Origin: Actinomycetota bacterium | GTDB taxonomy: Bacteria > Actinomycetota > CADDZG01 > WHSQ01 | Assembly: GCA_016781115.1 (NCBI GenBank) | Contig: JADDQX010000002.1 | Location: forward strand, 1-37,816 | DNA: 37,816 bases | Direction of reading: 5' to 3' | Shown: positions 26,324 through 35,830 of the stretch, piece after piece | Layout: every line of letters starts with the position of its first letter | Numbering within the stretch: the first letter of the stretch is position 1 | Translations under genes and position numbers: made by a program | The notes under the pieces: model-generated | What the model saw: the letters and a program-made list of their open reading frames with translations, nothing else | The model's database searches: none | Told to the model about the DNA's origin: nothing

Positions 26324-28257
26324 GACAGAGACTTCTGGATCGCGGCGAGCGCGCTCGGGTTCTCCAGAGACGACAGGTCGCCCGGATCCTCTCCGAGCAC
26401 CTGCGCCTTGATGGCTCGCCGGAGGATCTTGGCGGAGCGGGTCTTCGGAAGCTCTTCTACGAAGCGCACCTCTTTGGGCGTGAACGCCTTGCCGAGCTGG
26501 TCGCCGATCGCCTGCTTGACCTCGGCCCTCAGCTCGTCGGACTCGTTCGTGCCGGGGCGAAGGATGCAGAAGCACCACACGACCGTCCCCTTCACCTCAT
26601 CCGGCACGCCCACCGCGGCGCACTCGATGACGGCCGGGTGCTCGACCGCGGCGGATTCGAACTCCGCGGGCCCGATCCTCTTGCCCGCGATGTTCAAGGT
26701 GTCGTCGCTGCGCCCGTGCAGGAACCAGTAGCCGTCCGCGTCGACCGAGGCCCAGTCACCGTGGACCCACACCCCCGGCCATCGTGACCAGTACGCATCG
26801 AGGTAGCGCTGCTTGCTGCCCCAGAAGCCGCGCGTCTGCGCGGGCCACGGCTTGAGGCAGACGAGCTCGCCCACCTCGCCCCGGACGGGCTTCCCGTCCG
26901 CGTCGAACACGTCCATCGTCATGCCCAGCGAGGGTGTGCCCAGCGAGCAGCTCTTGGTCGGGATGACGGGAGCCTGACCCAGGAAGCACGCGCCGACCTC
27001 CGTCCCTCCCGAGAGGTTCATGATCGGGCACCGTCCGCCGCCGACGACGTCCGAGAACCAGCGGTACGGCTCGGGGTTCCACGGCTCCCCGGTGGAGCCG
27101 AGGATGCGGAGTTTGGATAGATCGTGCTTGCGCACCAACTCTTCTCCCGACGGCATGAGCGCGCGGATCAGCGTGGGTGACACGCCGAGGATCGTCACGC
27201 CGTGGCGGGCACAGATATCCCACAGCCGATCGGGCGCGGGATGATTGGGCGCGCCTTCGTACATCAGAACCGCGGCCCCGTTCGCGTGGCCTCCCACGAT
27301 CTCGAGCGGGCCCATGATCCAACCCATGTCGGTCACCCAGTAGAGGACCTCGCCCGGCCGCGCGTCCAACTGGTAACAGACCTCCTGCGCGATCTTGACC
27401 AGGAAGCCGCCGTGCACGTGGACGCTGCCCTTCGGCTTCCCCGTGGTGCCGGAGGTGTAAGCGATCATGTAAGGAGCCTCGGGATCGAGCCGTGCGGGCT
27501 CGCACTCGCTCGACTGCGCGCCGAAAGCTTCGTCCCACGAGACATCGCGCTCGTTCAGCGGGCACTCGTCGTCCGGGAAGCGACGGAAGACCACGACCTT
27601 CTCCACACTCGGAGACTCGGCGATGGCTTCGTCGGCGGTCACCTTCATCGAGACCTTGCCGCCGCGACGCCAGAAGCCGTCCGCCGTGATCACGACCTTC
27701 GCCTTCGCGTCGTTCAAGCGGGTGACGATCGCAGGCGCCCCGAAACCCGAGAAGATCGGCAGGTAGATGGCGCCGATCTTGGCGCAGGCATACGACGCGA
27801 TCGCAGCTTCCGGGATCATCGGCATGTAGATGCCGACGGGATCGCCCTCACCGACGCCGAGCGCCTTCAACCCGTTCGCCGCGCGATCTACCTCTCTGGC
27901 GAGATCGGAGTAGGTGAGGGTCCGGGTCGCGCCCTCTTCTCCCTCCCAGATAATCGCGGGGTGCTCCGCGAGCTCGCCCGCGGCGTGGCGGTCGACGCAG
28001 TTGTAGGTGAGGTTGACGGTGGCTCCGACGAACCAGCGCGGCCACTCCGGCCCTCGCGAATCGTCGAGGATCTCTTCGTAGGGCTCGAAGAAGTGGAGGC
28101 CGAGGTCCTCGATCGCGGCCTCCCAGAACCACTCGGGGTCTTCCTGCGAACGCCGCACCAGCTCGTGATAGTCGTCGATGCCGTGCTTGCGCATGAAGCG
28201 CGTGACGTTCGCCCGCTCGATGTATCCGGAGGTCGGCTCCCACACGAAGTCACTCAT
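26320..28257 (-). CDS. Acetyl-CoA synthetase-like AMP-binding acyl-CoA ligase
   Basis: YTSGTTGKPKGSVHVHGGFLV, GSTGEPWNPEPYRWF, VHGDWASVDADGYWFLHGRSDDTLNIAGKRIGPAE, PKTRSAKILRR. Confidence 0.94.
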   Translation of the reverse strand: MSDFVWEPTSGYIERANVTRFMRKHGIDDYHELVRRSQEDPEWFWEAAIEDLGLHFFEPYEEILDDSRGPEWPRWFVGATVNLTYNCVDRHAAGELAEHPAIIWEGEEGATRTLTYSDLAREVDRAANGLKALGVGEGDPVGIYMPMIPEAAIASYACAKIGAIYLPIFSGFGAPAIVTRLNDAKAKVVITADGFWRRGGKVSMKVTADEAIAESPSVEKVVVFRRFPDDECPLNERDVSWDEAFGAQSSECEPARLDPEAPYMIAYTSGTTGKPKGSVHVHGGFLVKIAQEVCYQLDARPGEVLYWVTDMGWIMGPLEIVGGHANGAAVLMYEGAPNHPAPDRLWDICARHGVTILGVSPTLIRALMPSGEELVRKHDLSKLRILGSTGEPWNPEPYRWFSDVVGGGRCPIMNLSGGTEVGACFLGQAPVIPTKSCSLGTPSLGMTMDVFDADGKPVRGEVGELVCLKPWPAQTRGFWGSKQRYLDAYWSRWPGVWVHGDWASVDADGYWFLHGRSDDTLNIAGKRIGPAEFESAAVEHPAVIECAAVGVPDEVKGTVVWCFCILRPGTNESDELRAEVKQAIGDQLGKAFTPKEVRFVEELPKTRSAKILRRAIKAQVLGEDPGDLSSLENPSALAAIQKSLS

Positions 28258-28346
28258 CAGGGCGAGGCTACCAACGCGTCCGGTCGTGGCGGCAGAGGCG
28301 ACTTCCCCTCGTGGTCTCAGCTCGACGCAACGTGTGGGCAATGAAA

Positions 28347-28376
28347 AGGAGGCGGTCCCGCGAAGAACCGCCTCCT
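28347..28376 (-). terminator. Rho-independent terminator for the cupredoxin gene
   Basis: Perfect 10-bp stem AGGAGGCGGT/ACCGCCTCCT followed on the minus strand by TTTC. Confidence 0.75.
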
Positions 28377-28440
28377 CTTCATCCGCGACCGGCGACGCAA
28401 GGTTCGTACGACCACGCGAGCGTCGCCGGATCAGCAGGAC

Positions 28441-29640
28441 CTACTTCACGACCACCCGTCCCGACATGAACCCGCCATGCACCAAGCAGATGTACTTGAA
28501 GCCCTTGTCGCTCGATCTATCTGCCATCTTCACGGTCCAAGGCTGAGCGTCGTACGACGTCTCCTCCGGGAAGATCGGAGTCTTCACTCCGGAGTTCTCG
28601 AGATCCGAGTTGCCGGTGACTCTCCCGTTGCCGGTCTCGTCGACGATCCGCTGGTCGACGTCGAGTTCGAACTGGCTCATGTCCGCACAAGGAGGTTCGG
28701 TCTCGGAGAACGTCGCGGGAAGGTCCGGGGAGGTCCCCTCGTCACCGTCGGGGTCACAGACCGGCATGAACCCGTTCTGCCCCAGCTCCCGAGCCTTGCG
28801 GCCCCCGAACGTAGCGGTGTGCGGCTCGACCTCGTCTTGGAAGTGGTACATGACCCGGGCACCCTTCGGGACCGAGATCTTCTTCGGGTAGAACGCGATC
28901 AGCTCGATCGGGCCGCCGGTCGAACCCGCCCAGATGTCGTAGACCCTCTGGCCAGCCGCGTTGCGGTGGAAGGTGCGCTTCGCGTTCATCTTGCTGTGCA
29001 GAGCCAGCGCGTCCTCGTAGTCCTTCGCCTTCAGAGCAGCGGCGCGTGCATCCAGCTCTTCTTGCGTGGAAGCCGCTTCCTGCGGGCCGACGACCTCAAC
29101 CTTGATGTTCGTGTTGATGTCCGCCGCCGCGACAGAGCTGCCCCACAGCGTCGTCCCGGGCTCGGCCTCGATCGTCACCCACACGCTGAAGTCCGGCTCC
29201 ACGCCCTCCTGCTCCTCGGGGAAAGCGGGCAGGATGGGATCGTTGTTGCGTCCCCACACGCATGGGTTGTCCTTCGTCCCGCACTGCGTCTCCAGGTCCT
29301 CTGCGAGGTTGATCTTCACCGCGTCGGGACCCTCATCGGGATCGTTCTGCAGGAACGAGTAACGCGCCCCGTTCGTCCATACGTTCTCTGCGAAGTAGTC
29401 CTGCGGGTAAACACCCTCTGGAAGCATCGCGAGGTGGTCGCTGAAGTGGATCGTGTCGCCAGAATGCACCTTGATCGATCCGGGATAGATCCGCGCCGAG
29501 AAGCCGGGCACGCCGACCTCGAAGAAGCTCTGCCCGACCTCGATCTCGTAGGTCGTGGCGGCCTTTGCCGAACTCGGTACGAACAAACTGCCTAGCACTG
29601 CCAGCGCGACGAGCGCGCCTGCCCGCTTCCTTCTTTTCAC
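28441..29640 (-). CDS. Secreted two-domain cupredoxin-like copper protein
   Basis: Signal peptide; C-terminal EPHTATF ... YICLVHGGFMSGRVVV type-1 Cu ligand pattern (H, C, H, M); N-terminal related domain with GDTIHFSDHLAML. Confidence 0.8.
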   Translation of the reverse strand: MKRRKRAGALVALAVLGSLFVPSSAKAATTYEIEVGQSFFEVGVPGFSARIYPGSIKVHSGDTIHFSDHLAMLPEGVYPQDYFAENVWTNGARYSFLQNDPDEGPDAVKINLAEDLETQCGTKDNPCVWGRNNDPILPAFPEEQEGVEPDFSVWVTIEAEPGTTLWGSSVAAADINTNIKVEVVGPQEAASTQEELDARAAALKAKDYEDALALHSKMNAKRTFHRNAAGQRVYDIWAGSTGGPIELIAFYPKKISVPKGARVMYHFQDEVEPHTATFGGRKARELGQNGFMPVCDPDGDEGTSPDLPATFSETEPPCADMSQFELDVDQRIVDETGNGRVTGNSDLENSGVKTPIFPEETSYDAQPWTVKMADRSSDKGFKYICLVHGGFMSGRVVVK

Positions 29641-29758
29641 ATGACCTCCTTGGCCTGTTCCACCCGAACGAGAACAGCCTCGCCCTCGACCGTCTCGGAA
29701 TAGTTACGGGATCAGAGGGCGCGGCGCCAGGGGGTTGGACGAATTCGAACCAAATGGT

Positions 29759-30670
29759 TCACTCGTCGAGCAGTTGGATGACCAATCCGTCCAAGATGTC
29801 CTTTTCGGAGGTCAGGACCTCGGGCGCGTCGAAGGCCTCCATCACGCACAGCAGGATCTCGGCCCCCGCGATGATCACGTCTGCGCGGCCCGGCTCGAGT
29901 CCCTTGACGCGTTTCCGTTGCGCGTAAGTGAGTGACGCGAGGCGGCGCGCCAACATGCGGACGTCGCCGTGTGAGAGAACCGCGTGGTGCGTCACGTCGG
30001 GGTCGTAGACCGGGATCCCCGCCTTGAGAGCCGCTAGCTGAGTAACGGTTCCGGCAACGCCCACGAGGCGAGCTCCGGCAGGCACCTCGAGATCGTCCAC
30101 GACTGCGTCGATCTCTCCCCGCACCTCCTCGCGCAGCGCCTCTAGCTCGTCGGGTGCCGGCGGATCCCAGTGCAGGTGCTTCTCCAGCATCCGCACGCAC
30201 CCGATGTTCAACGAAACCAACCTCTCCGGCTGGGTCTCGCCCACTATGAACTCGGTAGATCCGCCGCCGATGTCGACGACGAGAACGGGCCCAGAGTCGG
30301 GGAGGTCGGACAGCGCGCCGAGGAAGGTCGCGGCGGCCTCCGCCTCACCGGACAGAAGCTCCGCCTCGGTTCCGGTGAGATGCCGCACGCCGTCAAAGAA
30401 CTCATCCCGGTTGTGCGCGTCTCTGACCGCCGAGGTGCCCGTGACGCGTAGCTTGTTCACGCCCAGCTCGCCGCATGTTGCGGCGTAATCGGCGATGGTT
30501 GCGAGCGTCCTCTGGAGAGCTTCCGGAGCGATCACCCGGCGCTCGTCCACGCCCTGCCCGAGGCGAGTGATGACCATCCGCCGCTCCACGGAGCGGAAAC
30601 CCTCTGCCAAGCCCTCCGCGACCAAGAGACGGGTCGAGTTGGTGCCGACGTCGATCGCGGCGACCCTCAT
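29759..30670 (-). CDS. ppx: Ppx/GppA-family exopolyphosphatase
   Basis: MRVAAIDVGTNSTRLLVAEG; VLVVDIGGGSTEFIVGE; GVAGTVTQLAALKAG. Confidence 0.95.
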   Translation of the reverse strand: MRVAAIDVGTNSTRLLVAEGLAEGFRSVERRMVITRLGQGVDERRVIAPEALQRTLATIADYAATCGELGVNKLRVTGTSAVRDAHNRDEFFDGVRHLTGTEAELLSGEAEAAATFLGALSDLPDSGPVLVVDIGGGSTEFIVGETQPERLVSLNIGCVRMLEKHLHWDPPAPDELEALREEVRGEIDAVVDDLEVPAGARLVGVAGTVTQLAALKAGIPVYDPDVTHHAVLSHGDVRMLARRLASLTYAQRKRVKGLEPGRADVIIAGAEILLCVMEAFDAPEVLTSEKDILDGLVIQLLDE

Positions 30671-31092
30671 GGGCTCTCGGCGCAGGCGAGGCGACAGTCG
30701 GGGAAACCGCTTTGCGAGAGAACGAGAGCGCCGATGGGGTTCGGCGACACCAGATGGTGGGCCAGGTGCGCGTGCAGGCACTTCACGCGATCCGGACCTC
30801 CTCCGGGTGGCGCGGGCACGGGTTCCAACACCTCGTGCTCATCTCGCGCGCGACGGAGGTCATCAACCGCCACGGCAAGCCGATGCCGCAGCGCCGGATC
30901 GCCGGTCAGCCTCTCGTTCAGCTGCTCCATCCAGCCCTCGGACTCCAGCCTGCTAGCGCGCTTCACCAGCAACGGGCACGTCAGCCAGTAGAGGGTCGGG
31001 AAGGGAGATCCATCTTCTAGGCGCGGGTGGTTCTCGATCGCCATGGGGATGCCGAGGTGACAGCGGCGAGCGACACGCCAGCGACCCCTCAA
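30667..31092 (-). CDS. DUF501-family protein (true start probably upstream of the TTG at 31092)
   Basis: RVARRCHLGIPMAIENHPRLEDGSPFPTLYWLTCPLLVKRASRLESEGWM; in-frame upstream codons encode EDRTIVERQLGRP-like sequence; ATGA overlap with ppx. Confidence 0.88.
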   Translation of the reverse strand: MRGRWRVARRCHLGIPMAIENHPRLEDGSPFPTLYWLTCPLLVKRASRLESEGWMEQLNERLTGDPALRHRLAVAVDDLRRARDEHEVLEPVPAPPGGGPDRVKCLHAHLAHHLVSPNPIGALVLSQSGFPDCRLACAESP

Positions 31093-31151
31093 AGGACGGC
31101 CCAGCTGCCGCTCGACGATCGTTCGATCCTCGGCGGAATGGGAAAGCGGAG

Positions 31152-31520
31152 CTACTTGCGACCCTCTTTGTGCCTCTTGAGGTCGACGAGACGCTCCTGG
31201 CTCTGGCTCATGAAGGTCTTGAGCTTGCGCTCGAACTCGGGATCGCGGCCTCCCTTGCGAGGCGCCTGCTCCGTGTACCCCGGCTGAGCCTGCTTGATCG
31301 AGAGATCGATCTTGCCGTCTTCCTTCTGCCCGACGACCTTCACCTGGATGCTGTCGCCCTCCTTGATGAAGTCGCGGATGTTCTTCACGTAGTTCACGTC
31401 GACCTGAGAGATGTGAACCATCCCGCTCTCGCCGCTCTCGAGCTTCACGAAAGCGCCGTACTCCGTCACCTTCTCGACGGTTCCCGTGACTACCGCTCCT
31501 ACCTCAACCATGCCGCCCAT
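31152..31520 (-). CDS. S1 RNA-binding domain protein
   Basis: VEVGAVVTGTVEKVTEYGAFVKLESGESGMVHISQVDVNYVKNIRDFIKEGDSIQVKVVG. Confidence 0.93.
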   Translation of the reverse strand: MGGMVEVGAVVTGTVEKVTEYGAFVKLESGESGMVHISQVDVNYVKNIRDFIKEGDSIQVKVVGQKEDGKIDLSIKQAQPGYTEQAPRKGGRDPEFERKLKTFMSQSQERLVDLKRHKEGRK

Positions 31521-31566
31521 CGTACCCGCGATGCGCGTTCGCCCAACAGAACCCAGCGGATGGGCG

Positions 31567-33299
<1,733 letters not shown>

Positions 33300-33351
33300 T
33301 CACACGAGAAACAACAGTAACAGCGGTCCCGCGCGACGAACCGGAACCCAT

Positions 33352-33408
33352 GCCGTTCTTGTGCGAACTGGACTACGTCCCCGCGTACTCTGTCGACGCC
33401 AGAACGGC
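33352..33408 (+). repeat. Structured dispersed element, copy B
   Basis: GCCGTTCTtG-tgcgaactggactacgtcccc-GCGTAC-tctgt-CGACGC-CAGAACGGC; 18 of 21 bases of the unpaired segment match copy A. Confidence 0.65.
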
Positions 33409-33445
33409 TCCGTGGCGCAGCTGGAGGGGGGGCGTCTCCGGCTCC

Positions 33446-33497
33446 CCTTTCTGACGTCGTCTGACGACGCTGGAACGTAGTTGGGTTAGCAGAAAGG
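33446..33497 (-). repeat. Structured dispersed element, copy C
   Basis: On minus: CCTTTCTG-ctaacccaactacgttcca-GCGTCGT-cag-ACGACGT-CAGAAAGG; begins just after the mazG stop. Confidence 0.65.
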
Positions 33498-33498
33498 C

Positions 33499-34467
33499 TT
33501 AGAAGGAGTCGCGGAAGCGGGTTGCGGCGGCTCGTAGGGCTCCTTCGGGATCGATGCCGCGCACTCGCGCCAGCGCGACGAACCAGAAGAGGACCTCGCC
33601 GAGGGTGTCGCGGCTCGGCGCGGCGGCGAGCTGCGCGACCGCCTGCGAGAGAAAGCCGAGCGCCTGTTCCTCGGTCGGCTCGAATCCCAGCGGGGCCGCC
33701 CGCTTCTGGATCTTGTAGGAGTACAGCAGCGCCGGCAGACCTGCAGGGACGTCTTCGAAGACCCCTGTTCGCTTCTTCTCGTCCGCCTTGATCGACTCCC
33801 AGTTCCTGACGACGTCGCTCGCACCCCCCACGACCGTGTCGCCGAAGACGTGAGGATGGCGGTGCAGAAGCTTGGCGACGAGACGGTCGGCGACGGTCGC
33901 GACATCGAAGCGGCCTTCATCCGCCGCCAGCTGCGCGTGGAAGAACACCTGCAACAGAAGGTCACCGAGCTCCTCTTCGAGGTCTTCTTCCAGCGAGCCT
34001 CGGTCGATCGCGTCCAGTACCTCGTACGCCTCCTCGACCAGGTGGACGCGCAGCGACTCGTGCGTCTGCTCCTGATCCCAGGGGCATCCGTCCACGCTTC
34101 GGAGCCGCGCCATCACCTCCGCCAGGCCTCCCAGAGCGAGCGCGGCGCGCCGCGCTATCGGTGCCCCATGGGCTGCGGTCAAGGGATCCACAACGGGAGA
34201 AGGCCCCGCCGTGACCTGTGCTCCGGCGCGTGCGAGGTCGCGGACGCGCACGGAGCCCGGCTCCGCAACTAGAGCGCGGGAGTCGTCGCGCGCGTCGGGC
34301 TCGTCATCGAAAGCTCCAGCCCTCGTTCCCGCGGCAACCAGGCGCTCGATCAAGGGGTGGTCGGCTCGCTCGAACACCACCTGGTCGCGGGCGAGGAGCG
34401 AGTCCCACTCCGCGAGCGTCAGCGAACCGACCTCGTCCGTCGCGAGCGGTACGACGAGCAGCGGCAC
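33499..34467 (-). CDS. mazG: MazG nucleoside triphosphate pyrophosphohydrolase
   Basis: LRSVDGCPWDQEQTHESLRVHLVEEAYEVLDAID...LEEELGDLLLQVFFHAQLA; GTG start overlaps the preceding stop (TAGTG). Confidence 0.95.
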   Translation of the reverse strand: MPLLVVPLATDEVGSLTLAEWDSLLARDQVVFERADHPLIERLVAAGTRAGAFDDEPDARDDSRALVAEPGSVRVRDLARAGAQVTAGPSPVVDPLTAAHGAPIARRAALALGGLAEVMARLRSVDGCPWDQEQTHESLRVHLVEEAYEVLDAIDRGSLEEDLEEELGDLLLQVFFHAQLAADEGRFDVATVADRLVAKLLHRHPHVFGDTVVGGASDVVRNWESIKADEKKRTGVFEDVPAGLPALLYSYKIQKRAAPLGFEPTEEQALGFLSQAVAQLAAAPSRDTLGEVLFWFVALARVRGIDPEGALRAAATRFRDSF

Positions 34468-35522
34468 TAGGTGGTAGGCGAAGGCGCGGGAGGCTGGCCC
34501 TCACCCGGGGTCGCCTCTTCCTCGGGAACCTCGGCCCCCGGAACATCCTCCGCGGTGGGATCTACGACCTGGAAGGTCTCCTCGTCGAACTCGCCGTATC
34601 GAGGATTCACCTTCACGTCGGCCTCCTCGTATGCCTGCACGACGTACTCCTCCCACGCCTTGTCGGCGGCGCCCGTTCCGAGCTCCTGTTGGATCTGACC
34701 CACGACGTCTTCGAAGGAGGCGAGGCGACGATCCGTCACCCGGATCACGTGGAACCCGAACTCGGTCTTGACGGGATCCGACACCTCTCCGATCTCTAGT
34801 TCCGCGGCCGCGGCTTCGAACGGCGGAACGAACTCGCCGGGGCCGAAGAATCCGAGATCGCCGCCCTTGGCCGCGTTGCTCTCGTCGGTGGAGTGCTTCT
34901 TCGCCAGCTGGGCGAACAGCTGGTCGATCTTTCCGCCCGGTGCCGCCTGAAGCTGCCGCGCCAGCTTCTGCGCGAGCGCCTCGTCGTCCACCAGGATGTG
35001 TTGCGCCGCGGTCTCTTCGAACCTCGCCTGGTTCTCCTCGTAGAACGCCTGAAGGTCCTCTTCGCTCGGGGCCGCGCCCTCGGTCACCTTCGCCCGGAGC
35101 TCCTCTTCGAGGAGGCTGTCGGCCACCAGTTGTTCGAGCTGATCCAACGTGAGGCCTTGCTCCTTCAACGCCTCCTCGAAAGCACCCTCGGTTTCGAAGT
35201 CGGCCTTGATCTCCTCGAGCCTTTGGGAGAGCTCCTCTTCGGAGACGTCGATCCCGAGCTCCTCAGCCTTCGGCTGAAGGACCGCGCGCCGGATCGCCTG
35301 TGACAGCAGCTGTTGTTCGACCTGGCGTTTCAGTTCCTGCGCGTCGCCCTGCTCGGACAGCCGCGCGAACTCCGGCGAAGCCGAGAAGCGTTCGAGGTCG
35401 GCCGAGATCTCCTCAACCGTGATCTTCTGGCCCGCCACCACGGCAGCGGCGGGATCCAGGAGCTCGCCGCAACCGCCCGCCAACAACGCGAACGCGCTGC
35501 ACATGACCAACAGCCGTCTCAT
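34467..35522 (-). CDS. SurA/PrsA-like parvulin peptidyl-prolyl isomerase lipoprotein
   Basis: MRRLLVMCSAFALLAGGCGELL lipobox; AAQHILVDDEALAQKLARQL...FAQLAKKHSTDESNAAKGGDLGFFGPGEFVPPFE. Confidence 0.93.
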   Translation of the reverse strand: MRRLLVMCSAFALLAGGCGELLDPAAAVVAGQKITVEEISADLERFSASPEFARLSEQGDAQELKRQVEQQLLSQAIRRAVLQPKAEELGIDVSEEELSQRLEEIKADFETEGAFEEALKEQGLTLDQLEQLVADSLLEEELRAKVTEGAAPSEEDLQAFYEENQARFEETAAQHILVDDEALAQKLARQLQAAPGGKIDQLFAQLAKKHSTDESNAAKGGDLGFFGPGEFVPPFEAAAAELEIGEVSDPVKTEFGFHVIRVTDRRLASFEDVVGQIQQELGTGAADKAWEEYVVQAYEEADVKVNPRYGEFDEETFQVVDPTAEDVPGAEVPEEEATPGEGQPPAPSPTT

Positions 35523-35830
35523 GTGGCCGAGGTTAACTGTTGCAAAAGGTCGGTCACCCACGGAACGACCCCGGTTCGCGGCAACACGCGCTCGGGCACC
35601 AACAGCGTGCGGTTCTCCGGTCTCCACTGCGCGGACGGCACGATCCGTTGCAGGCGAACCTGGCGCGAGTCCTCGAGCTCGATAGGGCGGATCCGCAGGT
35701 TGCGCGCGACGGTGGCGGCCTCGGTGATTCCCACGTTCGCCATCAACGCCCTGAGCTTGGCGACCTCGAAGAGCGCCTCGACCACGTCGGGAACCGGCGA
35801 CCCGTACCTGTCGACCAACTCCGAGCGCAC
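35519..35830 (-). CDS. mfd: C-terminal fragment of Mfd (TRCF domain), same frame as the upstream mfd part, separated by TAG
   Basis: VRSELVDRYGSPVPDVVEALFEVAKLRALMANVG; GTG directly follows the TAG. Confidence 0.8.
   Translation of the reverse strand: MRSELVDRYGSPVPDVVEALFEVAKLRALMANVGITEAATVARNLRIRPIELEDSRQVRLQRIVPSAQWRPENRTLLVPERVLPRTGVVPWVTDLLQQLTSAT

Noticed and set aside
33407-33440. tRNA 5'-half-like string GGCTCCGTGGCGCAGCTGGA between element copies B and C
   Set aside because: No anticodon arm, T arm or matching acceptor 3' strand follows.
33446-33497. Integron attC site interpretation of copy C (contains ACCCAAC, which fits RYYYAAC)
   Set aside because: No GTTRRRY partner in the right place, not conserved in copies A and B, no integrase in the window.
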